Assembly (NCBI RefSeq): GCF_041807905.1
Contig: NZ_JBGVSA010000008.1
Coordinates: 62,001-126,000, forward strand
From: JBGVSA01 sp041807905
GTDB lineage: Bacteria > Pseudomonadota > Gammaproteobacteria > Burkholderiales > Rhodocyclaceae
Length of the DNA: 64,000 nt
Direction of reading: 5' to 3'
The notes beneath the pieces were generated by a model. The model saw only the letters and a program-made list of their open reading frames with translations, did not search any database and had not been told where the DNA came from. Below are positions 36,076-44,835 of the stretch, piece by piece (the first letter of the stretch is position 1; each line of letters opens with the position of its first letter). The position numbers were made by a program, and so were the translations under genes.

Positions 36076-37365
36076 CTACTCTTGAGTGGTCGCGTCAGGC
36101 GCGCGGCGGCGAATTTCGCCTGCGGAAATGGCGGCGATCTCGTCTTCGTTGAGTTCGATGAGCCGGTCTTCCAGCACCAGCTCGAACGGCATCTGGGTGA
36201 AGTCGGCGACGGGCCCTTGTGCCTGCGCCTCTTCGTTGCCGAGCAGCGCCAGCAGCGACAGTCGATAGCTGGCCGGCGCGAAACCTCCGCCAGCCACGAA
36301 CTGACTGATCGGCGCCACGTCGGCCACCTTGTCGATGCGTTGCGTCAGACGGATGAGCAGGCCGAGGTCTTCGGATTCTGGAATCAGGTCGGAAGGCGCG
36401 TCGGCCGATGGCGGCAGCGAGGCATCGGCTTCCATCTGGCGCACTTCGGCGGACAGGGCGCTTTCGGCGCGGTCGAGCAGTTCGTGCCCGCCAGCGAGGA
36501 ACTTGGCCTGCGGGCCGGCGCCGAGCACGTCTTCGGCGAGTGCCGCGATCTGCGTGGATGTCTGGTTGCGCAGCCACGCCATGGCGTCCGACGAGGACAC
36601 GCCCGAAGCGCCGAGCGTGACCCGCTGCGATTCGATCTTGTTGAGCGCGCGCTGGAAGGCGGCGTCCACGCGGGCCAGCCGGCTCTGAGCAAGGCCGATG
36701 GCATGCGCCACGCGGCCGGTCTCGGGCGTGATCTCCGCTTCGGAGAGCAGGTCGCGCAGGATCTGCGTGCCTTTTTCCAGCCAGCGCACGTTTGCGGACA
36801 GGCGCGTGCGTGCGTCGAGAATGCGGAACTCCGAACCCGATGCGATGGCGTCCTCGAACGAGGCCGTGAGTGCGTTGAGCTTGGCCAGCAGGTGCTGGAG
36901 CATTTCCGGCGTGAGCGTGCCGGTGGCCTGCATGCCGGCGAGCTGGGTGGTGAGGAAGCCCAGCTCGGCGTCTTCATTGTCGCCAAAGCGCAGCAGCACG
37001 GCCACCGCCGCCACAGCGTTGCGCCCGGCATCCGACAACTGGTACTGGCCGTCGTCGCCGATGATCAGCAGGGCGTTTTCGCGCAGGCGCTTGAGGACGG
37101 TTTCGAACTTGACGCTGTCGATGTAGGCGAAATGTCGGCGCAATTCATCCGGCATCCAGCGTGGCGTGTCGGCACGCGCGCCGATTTCGCGCAACACGAA
37201 CAGGCGCGCGATCACCTCGTCGTCGCTGCCGCGGAACAGCGTGACGAAGGTGTCGATCAGGGGCTTGGCGCGCAGCAGCGACCACAGCGCGGGGACATCG
37301 TCCGCCGCGATGCCGGGAGCCAGCAGCGCCTGGTATTCGTTACCGAGATTCAACGGATCGATCAT
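36076..37365 (-). CDS. MksF/MukF-like kleisin subunit (inferred)
   Basis: A 429-residue soluble protein. An N-terminal winged-helix region ('WMPDELRRHFAYIDSVKFETVLKRLRENALLIIGDDGQYQLSDAGR') is followed by a helical bundle (about 130-320) and a C-terminal winged-helix-like domain ('SYRLSLLALLGNEEAQAQG', 'ELVLEDRLIELNEDEIAAISAGEI'). This is the kleisin plan of MukF/MksF/JetA. Its start overlaps the stop of the Asp/Glu racemase gene by four bases (ATGA), so it is translationally coupled to it. Gene order F-E-B matches MksFEB and JetABC. Assignment is by architecture and context. Confidence 0.6.
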   Translation of the reverse strand: MIDPLNLGNEYQALLAPGIAADDVPALWSLLRAKPLIDTFVTLFRGSDDEVIARLFVLREIGARADTPRWMPDELRRHFAYIDSVKFETVLKRLRENALLIIGDDGQYQLSDAGRNAVAAVAVLLRFGDNEDAELGFLTTQLAGMQATGTLTPEMLQHLLAKLNALTASFEDAIASGSEFRILDARTRLSANVRWLEKGTQILRDLLSEAEITPETGRVAHAIGLAQSRLARVDAAFQRALNKIESQRVTLGASGVSSSDAMAWLRNQTSTQIAALAEDVLGAGPQAKFLAGGHELLDRAESALSAEVRQMEADASLPPSADAPSDLIPESEDLGLLIRLTQRIDKVADVAPISQFVAGGGFAPASYRLSLLALLGNEEAQAQGPVADFTQMPFELVLEDRLIELNEDEIAAISAGEIRRRAPDATTQE

Positions 37366-38090
37366 GGGGCGAGTGCCAGGTCGACGGCCTGTTCGGCGTG
37401 GATGGCCGTCGTGTCGAACAGAGGGACGTCAGTGTGCGTCGCGTCAACGAGCATGACGATCTCGGTGCAGCCTTCGATCACGCCTTCGGCGCCCGCCGCG
37501 CGGAGCTTGTCGATGATCTGCAGGAATCTGTCGCGCGATGCGTCATTGACGTGGCCGTGACAGAGTTCGTCGTAGATGACCCGATGGACGCATTGCTGGT
37601 CTTCCAGCGATGGCACGATCACATCCAGGCCGTGCGCGATGAGGCGATCGCGATAGAACGATTCCTGCATCGTGAACTGGGTGCCCAGCAGCCCGACGCG
37701 TTTGATGCCTTGTGCCTTCACGCGGACAGCCGTGGCGTCGGCAAGGTGGATCAGCGGAATGCCGATGGCATCCTGAATGGCGTCCGCGACCTTGTGCATG
37801 GTGTTCGTGCACAGCAGGAGAAAATCCGCTCCGGCCCGTTCAACCTGCTGCCCGGCATCGGCCAGCATACGGCCGGCATCCGCCCAGCGCCCCGCGAATT
37901 GCAGGCGCTTGATGGGCTCGAAGTCCACGCTGACCATCGCGATGCGGGCGGAATGCAGCCCGCCCAGACGCGCGGCCACGCCCCGGTTGATGAGCGAGTA
38001 ATACAGCGCGGTGCTCTCCCAGCTCATGCCGCCGAGCAGCCCGATTGTCTTCGAGGCTGCATCGGCCGAACGCGTGTCGCGCGTGACCAT
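37362..38090 (-). CDS. Aspartate/glutamate racemase family protein
   Basis: A 242-residue protein of the Asp/Glu racemase family. The two catalytic cysteines of the two-base mechanism are in 'FLLLCTNTMHKVADAI' and 'GVIEGCTEIVMLVDA', both with the typical C-T-N/E context. 'IGLLGGMSWESTALYYSLINRGV' is the conserved N-terminus. Substrates are probably aspartate or glutamate, to give D-amino acids. Its stop overlaps the MksF-like start by four bases and its start lies two bases after the prfB stop. The gene therefore sits inside one transcriptional unit, prfB-racemase-mksFEB. I chose ATG 38090. Confidence 0.9.
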   Translation of the reverse strand: MVTRDTRSADAASKTIGLLGGMSWESTALYYSLINRGVAARLGGLHSARIAMVSVDFEPIKRLQFAGRWADAGRMLADAGQQVERAGADFLLLCTNTMHKVADAIQDAIGIPLIHLADATAVRVKAQGIKRVGLLGTQFTMQESFYRDRLIAHGLDVIVPSLEDQQCVHRVIYDELCHGHVNDASRDRFLQIIDKLRAAGAEGVIEGCTEIVMLVDATHTDVPLFDTTAIHAEQAVDLALAP

Positions 38091-38092
38091 CC

Positions 38093-39197
38093 TTATACGC
38101 CTTGCTTGAGGCTTGCCTGGATGAAGTCGTCCAGGTCGCCGTCGAGCACGGCCTGCGTATTGCCCACTTCGTGGTTGGTGCGCAAGTCCTTGATGCGCGA
38201 CTGGTCGAGCACGTAGGAGCGGATCTGGTGGCCCCAGCCGATGTCGCTCTTGGCGTCTTCGAGCTTTTGCTGTTCGGCCTGGCGCTTGCGCAGTTCGGCT
38301 TCGTACAGGCGGGCGCGCAGCATCTTCCAGGCTTCGTCGCGGTTGCGGTGCTGCGAACGGTCGTTCTGGCACTGCACGACGATACCGCTGGGGATGTGCG
38401 TCAGGCGCACGGCGGAGTCCGTCTTGTTGATGTGCTGGCCACCCGCGCCGGATGCGCGATAGGTGTCCGTGCGCACATCGGCCGGGTTGATTTCGATTTC
38501 GATCGAGTCGTCGACTTCCGGGTAGACGAACACCGACACGAAACTCGTGTGGCGGCGGGCGTTGGAGTCGAACGGGCTCTTGCGCACCAGGCGGTGGACG
38601 CCGGTTTCGGTGCGCAGGTAGCCATAGGCGTATTCGCCCGTGACCTTGATGGTGCAGCTCTTGATGCCGGCAACGTCGCCTTCGGATTCTTCCATCAGTT
38701 CGACGCCGAAGCCCTTGCGCTCGCAGTAACGCAGGTACATGCGCTCGAGCATCGACGCCCAGTCCTGCGCCTCGGTGCCACCTGCGCCAGACTGGATTTC
38801 GATGAACGCCGGCTGCGGGTCCATCGGGTTGTTGAACATGCGACGGAATTCGAGTTGTGCGACGCGCGACTCGATGTCGGCGACGTCGGACTCCACGGCG
38901 ACGACGGTGTCTTCGTCTTCTTCCATGCTGGCGAGCTCGAACAGCTCGCCGGTGTCCTTCAATGACTGAGCGATGCCTTCCAGTGCCAATACGGTATCTT
39001 CAAGCGATTTTTTCTCGCGGCCCAGATCCTGCGCGTGCTTGGGATCGTCCCAGATCTTCGGGTCTTCGAGCCGCTTGGAGACTTCGATCAGCTTTTCTGC
39101 TTTGGCATCGTAGTCAAAGATACCTCCGCAGTTCCTGAGCGCGCTGCGCCAGGTCGGCCATCTTGTTGGTGATGCTGTTGAGGCGTTCTGCTTCCAT
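38093..39197 (-). CDS. prfB: Peptide chain release factor 2, with programmed +1 frameshift
   Basis: RF2 (367 residues after frameshift) recognises UAA and UGA. The first 27 codons (39197-39117) end at an in-frame TGA (39116-39114). The ribosome then shifts +1 and continues from 39115. The shift site is the classic one: a Shine-Dalgarno-like CGGAGG, three bases, then CTT TGA C. Beyond it the protein has the anticodon-like tripeptide SPF and the catalytic GGQ in 'ASGAGGQHINKTDSAVRL'. This autoregulates RF2: low RF2 makes the stop slow and favours frameshifting. An annotation that takes only the second frame would miss the N-terminus. Confidence 0.97.
39114..39128 (-). promoter_or_regulatory. 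prfB programmed +1 frameshift signal
   Basis: On the minus strand CGGAGG is followed by TAT, CTT and the in-frame TGA with a C after it. CGGAGG is a Shine-Dalgarno-like element a few bases before the CTT slip codon. This is the conserved RF2 arrangement; the E. coli version is AGGGGGTATCTTTGAC. Confidence 0.95.
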
Positions 39198-39237
39198 GTC
39201 CGGGGTCCGCGTCGATTTGGGAAACCCGCGATTATAT

Positions 39238-39269
39238 ACCGTGGCGCCGTCCTCCCTCGGCGCCACGGT
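39238..39269. repeat. 12-bp perfect inverted repeat after the TRAP binding-protein gene
   Basis: ACCGTGGCGCCG (39238-39249) pairs with CGGCGCCACGGT (39258-39269) across an 8-base loop. It lies between the stop codon of the upstream gene and prfB. There is no T-run. A TATAAT on the minus strand (39236-39231) directly follows and may be the -10 of the prfB promoter, but I see no good -35. Confidence 0.65.
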
Positions 39270-39304
39270 TCCCCCCGGGTCTTATGTGTTTGACGGGCGC
39301 GGCT

Positions 39305-40288
39305 TCAGTCCGAGCGCGCCGGCCGTGAGGTCATGATGCGAATCACCATGTCACTGGTGTCCGGGTTGTTGATGTACGGCTGATAGATCGGGCGCATCCG
39401 CGAGATGAAGGGGCCCGGGTCCTGCAGGGCGTAGAACTTGACGCCTTCTTTCTCCAGCTTGGCGCGGCTGGCTTCGAGCCGTTTGTTGAACTGCTGGCGC
39501 ATGAAGACGGCCGAGGCCTTGCCCGCTTCGCGGAAGGTGGCTTTCTCGGCGTCGGAGAGCTTGCTCCACAGGGCCTTGGAGACGACCAGCGCCTCGGGCG
39601 TCACGATGTGGTTGGAAAACGAGAAGTACTTGGCGTACTTGTAGTGTTGTTCAGCCTCGTACGACGGAACGTTGTTCTCGGCCCCGTCGATTTCGTCGTT
39701 CTCGAAGCTCTTCTTGATGTCCTTGTACGCGACCACCACCGGCGTGGCGCCCAGCGCGGTGACCATGTCCTTGTAGAGCTGGTTGTCGGCCACGCGGATG
39801 CGCTCGCCTTCGTAGTCGGTGGCAAAGCGCACCGGTTTGTTGCGGGTGTAGAACGAGCGGGCGCCGCCGTCGTACCAGCCGATCACGATGAAGCCCTTGG
39901 CGGCCAGGTCCTTTTCGAGTTCCTGCCCGATGGGGCCATCCATGATGGCGAGCATGTGGGCTGAATTGCGGAACAGGAAGGGCAGGGACAGCACTTCCAT
40001 CTTGGGGACGGCTTTGGACAACGGCGTGTTGTTAACGACGGCGAAGTCGATTTCGCCCGTATCGAGCAGCTTGAGCGCCTTGTTCTGATCGCCCAGCGTG
40101 GAATTCGGGAACACCTTGCCGGTGTACTTGCCGCCGGTCTTGGTTTTGATCTGGTCGGCGAAGAACTGCATCGCCTGGGTGACCGGGTAATCCTCGGTCT
40201 GCTGAGTCCAGCCCTTCAATTCGGCTGCGGTGGCGCCCATGAGGCTGGCGGCCAGCAGGGCGCCGACGGCGACGCAATACTTGAACAT
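39305..40288 (-). CDS. TRAP transporter substrate-binding protein (DctP family)
   Basis: A 327-residue periplasmic protein with signal peptide 'MFKYCVAVGALLAASLMGATAAE'. DctP family segments are 'NSTLGDQNKALKLLDTGEIDFAVVNNTPLS', 'KVFPNSTLG', 'FRNSAHMLAIMDGPIG' and 'RVADNQLYKDMVTALGATPVVVAYKDI', with the conserved Arg-Ile-Arg-Val in 'GERIRVADNQ'. That Arg usually binds the substrate carboxylate. AAGGAG precedes ATG 40288. No TRAP membrane components (DctQ/DctM) are within this window on either side, so it is an orphan binding protein or works with a distant transporter. The substrate is an unknown organic acid. Confidence 0.9.
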   Translation of the reverse strand: MFKYCVAVGALLAASLMGATAAELKGWTQQTEDYPVTQAMQFFADQIKTKTGGKYTGKVFPNSTLGDQNKALKLLDTGEIDFAVVNNTPLSKAVPKMEVLSLPFLFRNSAHMLAIMDGPIGQELEKDLAAKGFIVIGWYDGGARSFYTRNKPVRFATDYEGERIRVADNQLYKDMVTALGATPVVVAYKDIKKSFENDEIDGAENNVPSYEAEQHYKYAKYFSFSNHIVTPEALVVSKALWSKLSDAEKATFREAGKASAVFMRQQFNKRLEASRAKLEKEGVKFYALQDPGPFISRMRPIYQPYINNPDTSDMVIRIMTSRPARSD

Positions 40289-40572
40289 CGTCCACTCCTT
40301 CAATGAACCGCTGGCGCGGTTTCTCTCTGACGCACCGCGGTTTCCCTGCTGACCGTGCGGCGGCGCGTGTCTCCTTGTCCGCATCACCTGTCCAGGGTGT
40401 GCGGCGTCGTCTGCGCTGTATGCCTGCATACAGTGCGCATTTGTTAATTTCGGCGAATAACAGCGTTTCCACAAGATTATGTTTCCGGTCACAAGTCGGC
40501 CGGATCCGACCATTCGTCTGGCGTTGGGCCCGGTTCCACCGGGAACGGCAGGTAACGATCTGACAAGAACCG

Positions 40573-40603
40573 TTGACCTTGCCATCGTGTCAAACTTCAT
40601 GAT
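40573..40603 (+). promoter_or_regulatory. Possible CueR-controlled promoter of copA
   Basis: TTGACC at 40573-40578 and CATGAT at 40598-40603 are spaced by 19 bases, the unusually long spacing of MerR-family promoters. The spacer holds an imperfect dyad (TTGAC-N11-GTCAA). This is tentative. The rest of the 349-bp gap from 40289 to 40637 shows nothing else I can support. Confidence 0.4.
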
Positions 40604-40637
40604 TCGAACCACGTCCTCGCTCGTGGGTGAAATCGAT

Positions 40638-42989
40638 ATGACACAAGAACTGACTCTCCCCATCTCTGGCATGAGCTGTGCCTCGTGCGTCACTCGCGTC
40701 GAGAAGGCGCTCGGCAAGGTGCCGGGCGTCGAATCGGTGGCCGTCAATCTGGCCTCCGAGTCGGCGCGCGTATCGCTGTCAGCGCCTGTGCCGGCCAGCG
40801 ATCTGGTGGCGGCGGTCGAAGGCGCCGGCTATGGCGTCGCGAGCCAGGAAGTGGATCTGGCGATCAGCGGCATGACCTGCGCCTCGTGCGTGGCACGGGT
40901 GGAAAAGGCGCTGTCGCGCGTCGCAGGCGTAACCGGGGCGACGGTCAATCTGGCTTCGGAATCCGCGCGCGTGGCGTGGACTGGCGGCGATCCGGCGGTG
41001 CTTGTCGACGCCGTGCGCAAGACCGGTTTCGGCGCGGAGCTCAGGACCGAGGCTGCGACGTCCCCGCAGACGACCGAAGACGGCTGGCAATGGGTGGTCG
41101 GCGCCGTGCTGGCCGTTCCGTTGATGATCCCGATGATCGGCGACTTCCTTGGCCGGCACTGGATGCTGCCGGCGTGGCTGCAATGGCTGCTCGCCACGCC
41201 GGTGCAGTTCTGGCTGGGCGCGCGCTTCTACCGCGCAGGCTGGAAAGCGCTGCGCGCCGGAAGCGGCAATATGGACCTGCTTGTCGCTATCGGCACCAGC
41301 GCGGCGTATGGCCTGTCGCTGTACCTCTGGCTGGCGCACGGCATGGGCGGGCACCTGTATTTCGAGGCGGCTGCGGTGGTGATCGTGCTGGTCCGGCTGG
41401 GCAAGTGGCTGGAGCATCGCGCCAAGCGGCAGACGGTCGCCGCCATTCAAGCGTTGCAGGCCTTGCGGCCGGCAACGGCGCGCGTGCGCCGGGAAGAGGG
41501 CGAGGTCGATCTGCCACTGGCCTCCATAGCGGTGGGCGATGTAACGGTCGTTCGCCCTGGTGAGCGTATCGCGCTGGATGGCGAAATCATCGAGGGCCGC
41601 AGCAGTGTCGACGAATCGCTCATCACGGGCGAAAGCCTGCCGGTCGACAAGGACATCGGCGATAAGGTGACCGGTGGTGCCATCAACGGCGACGGCCTGA
41701 TCGCGGTACGCGTGACGGCCATCGGTGCCGAGACCGTGCTGTCGCGCATCGTCCGCCTCGTCGAAGACGCGCAAGCCGCCAAGGCGCCGATCCAGCGTCA
41801 GGTTGACCGTGTGGCCGCGGTCTTCGTGCCGGTGGTGCTGGCCATTGCGCTCGTTACTCTGCTTGGCTGGGGGCTGGCGCGCGGCAACTGGGAAGTGGCG
41901 CTGATCAACGCGGTGACGGTGATGGTCATTGCCTGCCCGTGCGCGCTCGGGCTGGCCACGCCAGCGGCAATCATGGCCGGCACGGGCGTAGGCGCGCGAC
42001 ACGGCATCCTGATCAAGGACGCGGAGGCGCTGGAAACCGCGCAGCACGTACGTACCATCGCCTTCGACAAGACTGGCACGCTGACAGTCGGCAAGCCCAC
42101 GCTCGTGGCACATCGGGCTGCAAGTGAAGAAATCCCGTTGTTGGCATGGTCCGCTGCGCTCCAGACAGGTTCCACACATCCCTTGGCCCGTGCCGTGTTG
42201 CAGGCGGCCGGCGAAGCGCCGCGCGCAAGCGACGTACAGGCGCTGCCGGGGCGCGGCATGACGGGAACGGTGGACGGGCGCACATTGGTTCTCGGCAACG
42301 CACGACTGATGGCAGAGCGCGGCGTCGACGTCACGTCACTGTCCGCCGCTGTAACCGATTTCGACGCACGTGGACTGACGGTGTCGTGGCTCGCGGATGT
42401 GACGGAGGGCGCGCGCGTGCTGGGCGTGATGGCCTTCGGCGATACGCTCAAGCCGAGCACGGCGGATGCGGTGAAGCGGCTGCACGCACTGGGTATCCGC
42501 ACGGCGTTGATCACGGGCGACAACGCCCGCGCGGCGCAGGCCGTGGCCGACGCAGTCGGCATCGACCACGTCGAGGCCGATGTGTTGCCCGCCGACAAGG
42601 CCGCGACGGTGGCGCGCCTGCGCGGCCAGGGGACGGTGGCGATGGTCGGCGATGGCATCAACGACGCTCCCGCGCTGGCCGCCGCCGATGTCGGCATCGC
42701 GATGGGCGGCGGGACGGACGTTGCCATGCACGCAGCCGGAATCACCTTGATGCGTGGCGATCTTTCGCTCGTGCCCGCGGCCATCGATCTGTCGCGGCGC
42801 ACGGTCGCCAAAATCCGGCAGAACCTGTTCTGGGCCTTCTTCTACAACGTGATCGGCATCCCGCTGGCGGCCTTCGGGCTGCTGAGCCCGATTGTCGCTG
42901 GCGCGGCCATGGCGCTGTCGTCGGTATCGGTGATGAGCAATGCACTATTGCTCCGGCGCTGGGCGCCACGAGCGGAGGACAAATCATGA
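40638..42989 (+). CDS. copA: Copper-exporting P1B-type ATPase
   Basis: A 783-residue P-type ATPase for Cu(I) efflux. It has two N-terminal heavy-metal-associated domains, each with an MxCxxC motif (C14/C17 and C81/C84), and eight transmembrane segments. The metal-binding CPC is in 'IACPCALGLATPAA', the phosphorylation site is DKTGTL, the TGES motif is in 'ITGESLPVD', and HP is in 'STHPLARAVL'. This combination with CPC marks Cu(I) transport. I chose ATG 40638 because the HMA domain starts there. Its last codon overlaps the CueR gene by four bases, so copper efflux and its sensor are made together. Confidence 0.96.
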   Translation: MTQELTLPISGMSCASCVTRVEKALGKVPGVESVAVNLASESARVSLSAPVPASDLVAAVEGAGYGVASQEVDLAISGMTCASCVARVEKALSRVAGVTGATVNLASESARVAWTGGDPAVLVDAVRKTGFGAELRTEAATSPQTTEDGWQWVVGAVLAVPLMIPMIGDFLGRHWMLPAWLQWLLATPVQFWLGARFYRAGWKALRAGSGNMDLLVAIGTSAAYGLSLYLWLAHGMGGHLYFEAAAVVIVLVRLGKWLEHRAKRQTVAAIQALQALRPATARVRREEGEVDLPLASIAVGDVTVVRPGERIALDGEIIEGRSSVDESLITGESLPVDKDIGDKVTGGAINGDGLIAVRVTAIGAETVLSRIVRLVEDAQAAKAPIQRQVDRVAAVFVPVVLAIALVTLLGWGLARGNWEVALINAVTVMVIACPCALGLATPAAIMAGTGVGARHGILIKDAEALETAQHVRTIAFDKTGTLTVGKPTLVAHRAASEEIPLLAWSAALQTGSTHPLARAVLQAAGEAPRASDVQALPGRGMTGTVDGRTLVLGNARLMAERGVDVTSLSAAVTDFDARGLTVSWLADVTEGARVLGVMAFGDTLKPSTADAVKRLHALGIRTALITGDNARAAQAVADAVGIDHVEADVLPADKAATVARLRGQGTVAMVGDGINDAPALAAADVGIAMGGGTDVAMHAAGITLMRGDLSLVPAAIDLSRRTVAKIRQNLFWAFFYNVIGIPLAAFGLLSPIVAGAAMALSSVSVMSNALLLRRWAPRAEDKS

Positions 42990-43384
42990 ATATCGGCGAA
43001 GCGGCCAAGGCCTCCGGCCTGTCGGCCAAGATGATCCGCTACTACGAAAGCATCGGCCTGCTGCCTCAGGCGGCACGCTCGATGTCGGGGTATCGACGCT
43101 ATGGCGACGGCGAGGTGCACACGTTGCGCTTCATCCGCCATGCGCGTGACCTGGGGTTTGGTCTGGAGGATGTGACGCTGCTGGTCTCGCTCTGGCACGA
43201 CCGACAGCGTGCGAGCCGCGAGGTGAAAGACCTGGCCCAGCACCACATCACCAGCATGGAAGCCAAGGTGGCCGAACTCAACGCGATGATCGCCACGCTC
43301 CGGCAACTGGCCGAATGCTGCCACGGCGATGAGCGCCCGGATTGTCCGATCCTCGAAGGCATCGCGCGCAACGATCCGGCCTGA
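42986..43384 (+). CDS. cueR: MerR-family copper-responsive regulator CueR
   Basis: A 132-residue MerR-type activator. The winged helix-turn-helix 'MNIGEAAKASGLSAKMIRYYESIGLLP' is followed by the long dimerisation helix. A C-terminal metal-binding loop with Cys in 'CCHGDERPDCPIL' has the spacing of CueR (two Cys separated by seven residues). It distorts the 19-bp spaced promoter of copA when Cu(I) binds. It is coupled to copA (ATGA overlap), an order typical of betaproteobacteria. Confidence 0.93.
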   Translation: MNIGEAAKASGLSAKMIRYYESIGLLPQAARSMSGYRRYGDGEVHTLRFIRHARDLGFGLEDVTLLVSLWHDRQRASREVKDLAQHHITSMEAKVAELNAMIATLRQLAECCHGDERPDCPILEGIARNDPA

Positions 43385-43388
43385 ACCG

Positions 43389-44249
43389 TCAGGCGTTTTC
43401 GCCGGCCGCGACGGGCGCGATCAGATCTGTGTAGGCATGCCACGTGGCGTGCCCGATCAGCGGCATCAACACCACCAGTCCGAGGTGAAAACTCAGGAAG
43501 CCCACGCTGGTGGCGAGCGCGATGATGATTGCCCAAAGCAGGCAGGCACCGGGGTTGCGTGTGAGCGTGGCGATGCTTGCGAGCATCGCCGTCACGGCGT
43601 CCTGGTCGCGATCGAGCATCATCGGGATCGACACCACGCTGACCGCGAAGACGAGCGTGGCAAAGATCAGGCCCACGCCGAAGTACACGAGCAGGAAGTC
43701 GACGTTGTCCAGGCTCAGCACTTGCGACAGGAAGCCGGTCAGATTGGGCATGCCGCTGGTGTAGAACAGCGCGAACATGATCAGCGAGGCGCGCGCCCAC
43801 ACCAGAAAGATCACCGTCAGCACCAGTGCGAACAAGGCGATGTTGCCCGCGTTGCGTCGCCAGATGGTCAGCGTGTCCGCAAAGGCCGCGCGACGACCGC
43901 GCGCGCGTTCCCGGCTCAGTTCGTACAGGCCCATCGCAAGGAAGGGGCCCAGCAGCAGGAAGCCCGACATGAGCGCCGACGTGTACTCGTAGGCGTTCTC
44001 GAAGACGAGCGTGACCGCCAGGCCCATCGCCGCGTAGCAGAAACCGAAGAAAAGACTAGCGGCCGGATTGGCGCGGAAATCGGCGATCGCGCGCCGCAAC
44101 CATGAAAGCGGAGCAAGCAGGGGGACGTTGCGTATGCCGGGCAAGAGGCTCGGCGCTACGGGTGGATGCTCTTCGTCATGAGCGCCCGAAGGGTGCCCGA
44201 CGGCCGCAACGACATCGGCCGCGTCATTCGCGCTGCGCTGTTGTGTCAC
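43389..44249 (-). CDS. DUF2189 family integral membrane protein
   Basis: A 286-residue membrane protein with an N-terminal cytoplasmic stretch of about 50 residues, then six or seven hydrophobic segments. DUF2189 markers include 'PLSWLRRAIADFRANPAASLFFGFCYA', 'LLGPFLAMGLYELSRERARG' and 'HATWHAYTDLIAP' at the C-terminus. The start codon is GTG (44249) without a strong ribosome-binding site. DUF2189 function is unknown; members are frequent in proteobacteria and often lie near respiratory genes. It converges with cueR with a four-base gap. Confidence 0.87.
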   Translation of the reverse strand: MTQQRSANDAADVVAAVGHPSGAHDEEHPPVAPSLLPGIRNVPLLAPLSWLRRAIADFRANPAASLFFGFCYAAMGLAVTLVFENAYEYTSALMSGFLLLGPFLAMGLYELSRERARGRRAAFADTLTIWRRNAGNIALFALVLTVIFLVWARASLIMFALFYTSGMPNLTGFLSQVLSLDNVDFLLVYFGVGLIFATLVFAVSVVSIPMMLDRDQDAVTAMLASIATLTRNPGACLLWAIIIALATSVGFLSFHLGLVVLMPLIGHATWHAYTDLIAPVAAGENA

Positions 44250-44408
44250 GCTTTGTCTCTCCGTGGGTACGGTAACGATTCGCTACGAACCATTCCGAAC
44301 CTATTGTTTATCCTCTGCAACTAAGTAGTGCGAGGTGACGTGGCGTGATCTTGCCACGGTCGCGGAGAGCTTGAAAAGCGAGGGACGCGTCCCGCCGCCC
44401 AAAGACGT

Positions 44409-44627
44409 TCAGGCCGGCAAGTCCGGGTTGAGCATCCGCTCGATGAGCGCGATGCGGTCATGGAGGATGAGCTTGCGTTTCTTCAGGCGAGGCACCATCA
44501 ATTCGTCGCGTTGCGGCATGCGCGACAGACGGGCGATGTGGTCGTCCAGTTCCTGGTGCTCAGCGCGCAGCATGCTGAGCCGGTTGGACAGGCTGGTGGT
44601 GCTTTCGAAGACGTCTGCGTGAGTCAT
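44409..44627 (-). CDS. YdcH family (DUF465) small protein
   Basis: A 72-residue, almost wholly helical protein. 'LSMLRAEHQELDDHIARL' and 'LKKRKLILHDRIALIERML' are the DUF465/YdcH pattern (H-x2-L-D-x2-I and K-K-x-K-L-x-L-K/H-D-x-I). Function is unknown; it probably forms a coiled-coil dimer. It is a single-gene unit in the minus strand. Length fits the family. Confidence 0.9.
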   Translation of the reverse strand: MTHADVFESTTSLSNRLSMLRAEHQELDDHIARLSRMPQRDELMVPRLKKRKLILHDRIALIERMLNPDLPA

Positions 44628-44835
44628 GGCGTTGAGCCTCCATGCTTTGACGGCTTACATCCGGGCGTTCCTTTCAACGACGCTGCGTCCGCGGGGCTGT
44701 GCGAAGGGCTGCGTCAGGTGACAGTTGTTTGCAACGCATCAACCTTGAAAGTAGTGCAATTGAAGCCGATGTAGCTGTTAGAAGTTTCCCTGACTGGGCA
44801 TTCGACCGGTGGGGCCAATTACGGAGGGATCTACC

